From Croceicoccus pelagius (GTDB lineage Bacteria; Pseudomonadota; Alphaproteobacteria; Sphingomonadales; Sphingomonadaceae): a DNA stretch of 64,000 nt. The DNA lies in assembly GCF_001661915.1 (NCBI RefSeq), contig NZ_LYWY01000019.1, forward strand, positions 1-64,000, written 5' to 3'. The notes beneath the pieces were generated by a model, which ran no database searches, was not told the origin of the DNA, and worked only from the letters and a program-made list of their open reading frames with translations. This document shows positions 63,017-64,000 of the stretch, one piece after another. The stretch's first letter is position 1. Each line of letters begins with the position of its first letter. The position numbers and the translations under genes are program-made.

Positions 63017-64000
63017 ATGACACACCAGGTCCATATCATCGGCGGCGGTCTCGCAGGCAGCGAGGCGGCCTGGCAGCTTGCGAACCGCGGCGTGAAAGTG
63101 CGCCTGTCCGAAATGCGCGGCGGCGGCGACACGACGCCTGCCCACCAGGGCGACGGGCTCGCTGAACTCGTCTGTTCGAACTCGTTCCGGTCAGACGACG
63201 ACACTGCGAACGCAGTCGGTCTGCTCCATTACGAGATGCGCCAGTGTAATTCGCTGATCATGAAGGCGGCCGAGGTCGCGCAAGTCCCGGCAGGATCGGC
63301 GCTCGCCGTCGACCGCGACGTGTTCTCCGAAAATGTCGAGAAGGCACTCTCTGAACACCCCAACGTGGAGATCGTGCGCGAACGCATTGATGCCTTACCG
63401 AACGAGGGTACAACCATCGTCGCCACCGGTCCGCTGACCGCGGCATCGCTCGCCCGGTCGATCGGCACCGCGACCGGCGCAGACAGCCTCGCCTTCTTCG
63501 ATGCCATCGCGCCCATCGTCTATCGCGACTCCATCGACATGGACATCTGCTGGATCCAGTCGCGCTGGAACAAGCGGACCGAGGCCTCTAATGAAGAAGG
63601 GGACTACATCAACTGCCCGATGACAAAGGAGCAGTATCTCGCCTTCTGGCAAGGGCTGATGGATGGCGAGAAGACCGAGTTCAAGGAATGGGAAGCCGAC
63701 ACGCCCTACTTCGACGGTTGCATGCCGATCGAGGTCATGGCCTCACGCGGCGTCGAAACCCTGCGTTTTGGCCCGATGAAGCCAGTGGGGCTGGACAATC
63801 CGCATGACGTGACGCCCGAATTTCCGCAGGGCCGATGGCCCTATGCCGTGGTGCAGCTGCGGCAGGACAACAAGCTGGGCACGCTGTGGAACATGGTCGG
63901 CTTCCAGACCAAACTGAAGCACCGCGCGCAGGTCGAACTGTTCCGCACGATTCCGGGCCTTGAGAACGCGGAATTCGCGCGACTTGGCGGTCTGCACCGC
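63017..64000 (+). CDS. trmFO: Folate-dependent tRNA U54 methyltransferase TrmFO (partial)
   Basis: 328 residues are visible; the gene runs off the right edge. The FAD-binding start is [21 protein letters not shown]. The family-specific [13 protein letters not shown]-like [36 protein letters not shown] and [13 protein letters not shown] follow. It makes ribothymidine at tRNA position 54 using methylenetetrahydrofolate. The reading frame is open to base 64000, and no stop is seen. Confidence 0.93.
   Translation, partial: MTHQVHIIGGGLAGSEAAWQLANRGVKVRLSEMRGGGDTTPAHQGDGLAELVCSNSFRSDDDTANAVGLLHYEMRQCNSLIMKAAEVAQVPAGSALAVDRDVFSENVEKALSEHPNVEIVRERIDALPNEGTTIVATGPLTAASLARSIGTATGADSLAFFDAIAPIVYRDSIDMDICWIQSRWNKRTEASNEEGDYINCPMTKEQYLAFWQGLMDGEKTEFKEWEADTPYFDGCMPIEVMASRGVETLRFGPMKPVGLDNPHDVTPEFPQGRWPYAVVQLRQDNKLGTLWNMVGFQTKLKHRAQVELFRTIPGLENAEFARLGGLHR

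Noticed and set aside
1-64000. CRISPR array or prophage
   Set aside because: No spaced direct repeats, no phage structural genes or integrase other than XerC; the window is otherwise housekeeping.

Overview
The window is about 64 kb of GC-rich, gene-dense chromosomal DNA, most likely from a sphingomonad (Alphaproteobacteria, Sphingomonadales; an Erythrobacter or Altererythrobacter-like genome fits best). The grounds are the protein families and their order: PhaR, a separate pyruvate dehydrogenase E2, the eukaryotic/archaeal-type ProRS, a MoxR/CoxE-type VWA pair, EcfG-type general stress promoters, and the TIGR03607-like patatin. The lineage is inferred from recognition, not from a search.

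Left edge (1-1.7 kb): an apparently intact insertion sequence of the ISNCY/IS1202 type. It ends a few bases from a near-perfect chromosomal dif site (1682-1709, with an XerD arm identical to the E. coli one). This is the most striking feature of the window. It suggests the window starts at the replication terminus, and that the IS selected, or was selected at, a Xer recombination site. The genes next to dif (1.7-8.9 kb) are all on the minus strand, pointing towards dif. They form one tightly overlapping series: a 57-residue membrane protein, a PhnP-like beta-lactamase-fold hydrolase, TatD, MetG, HolB, Tmk, a D,D-carboxypeptidase and a lytic transglycosylase.

9-23 kb: tRNA-Ser(UGA), a PAP2 phosphatase gene broken by one extra C in a C run, two small stress or envelope genes (one behind a clear EcfG promoter), YitT, the lpdA/thioesterase/pdhC cluster, a universal stress protein, RNase R, an exported M3 peptidase, a 2-oxoadipate dioxygenase/decarboxylase and ProRS. 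23-31.5 kb: PhaR, alanine racemase, an MHS-type transporter, a NifU-like protein with CvpA, RadA and a large patatin-like protein. 31.5-38.6 kb is a heat-shock block (dnaJ, dnaK, grpE, hrcA), interrupted by four small genes, with a sigma32-type promoter before dnaK.

38.6-49 kb: RNase PH/RdgB, a CAP protein, HemW, XerC, DedA, then gshB-yraN-rsmI divergent from a LpoA-like lipoprotein, and topoisomerase IV ParE. XerC and ParE, both of which act at dif, therefore lie within about 47 kb of it. 49-55 kb: MoxR ATPase, an unknown exported protein, a VWA protein and a DUF2314/DUF2185 protein in one overlapping operon; then a LigB-type dioxygenase and a NamZ/DOMON pair. 55-64 kb: TyrS, a PilZ protein, a NYN-domain protein, an exported repeat protein, GyrA, a YhhN-family protein, and TrmFO cut off by the window edge.

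Most of the window is housekeeping. The parts worth a second look are the IS/dif junction, the PAP2 frameshift, the EcfG and sigma32 promoter sites, and the MoxR-VWA and NamZ-DOMON operons.
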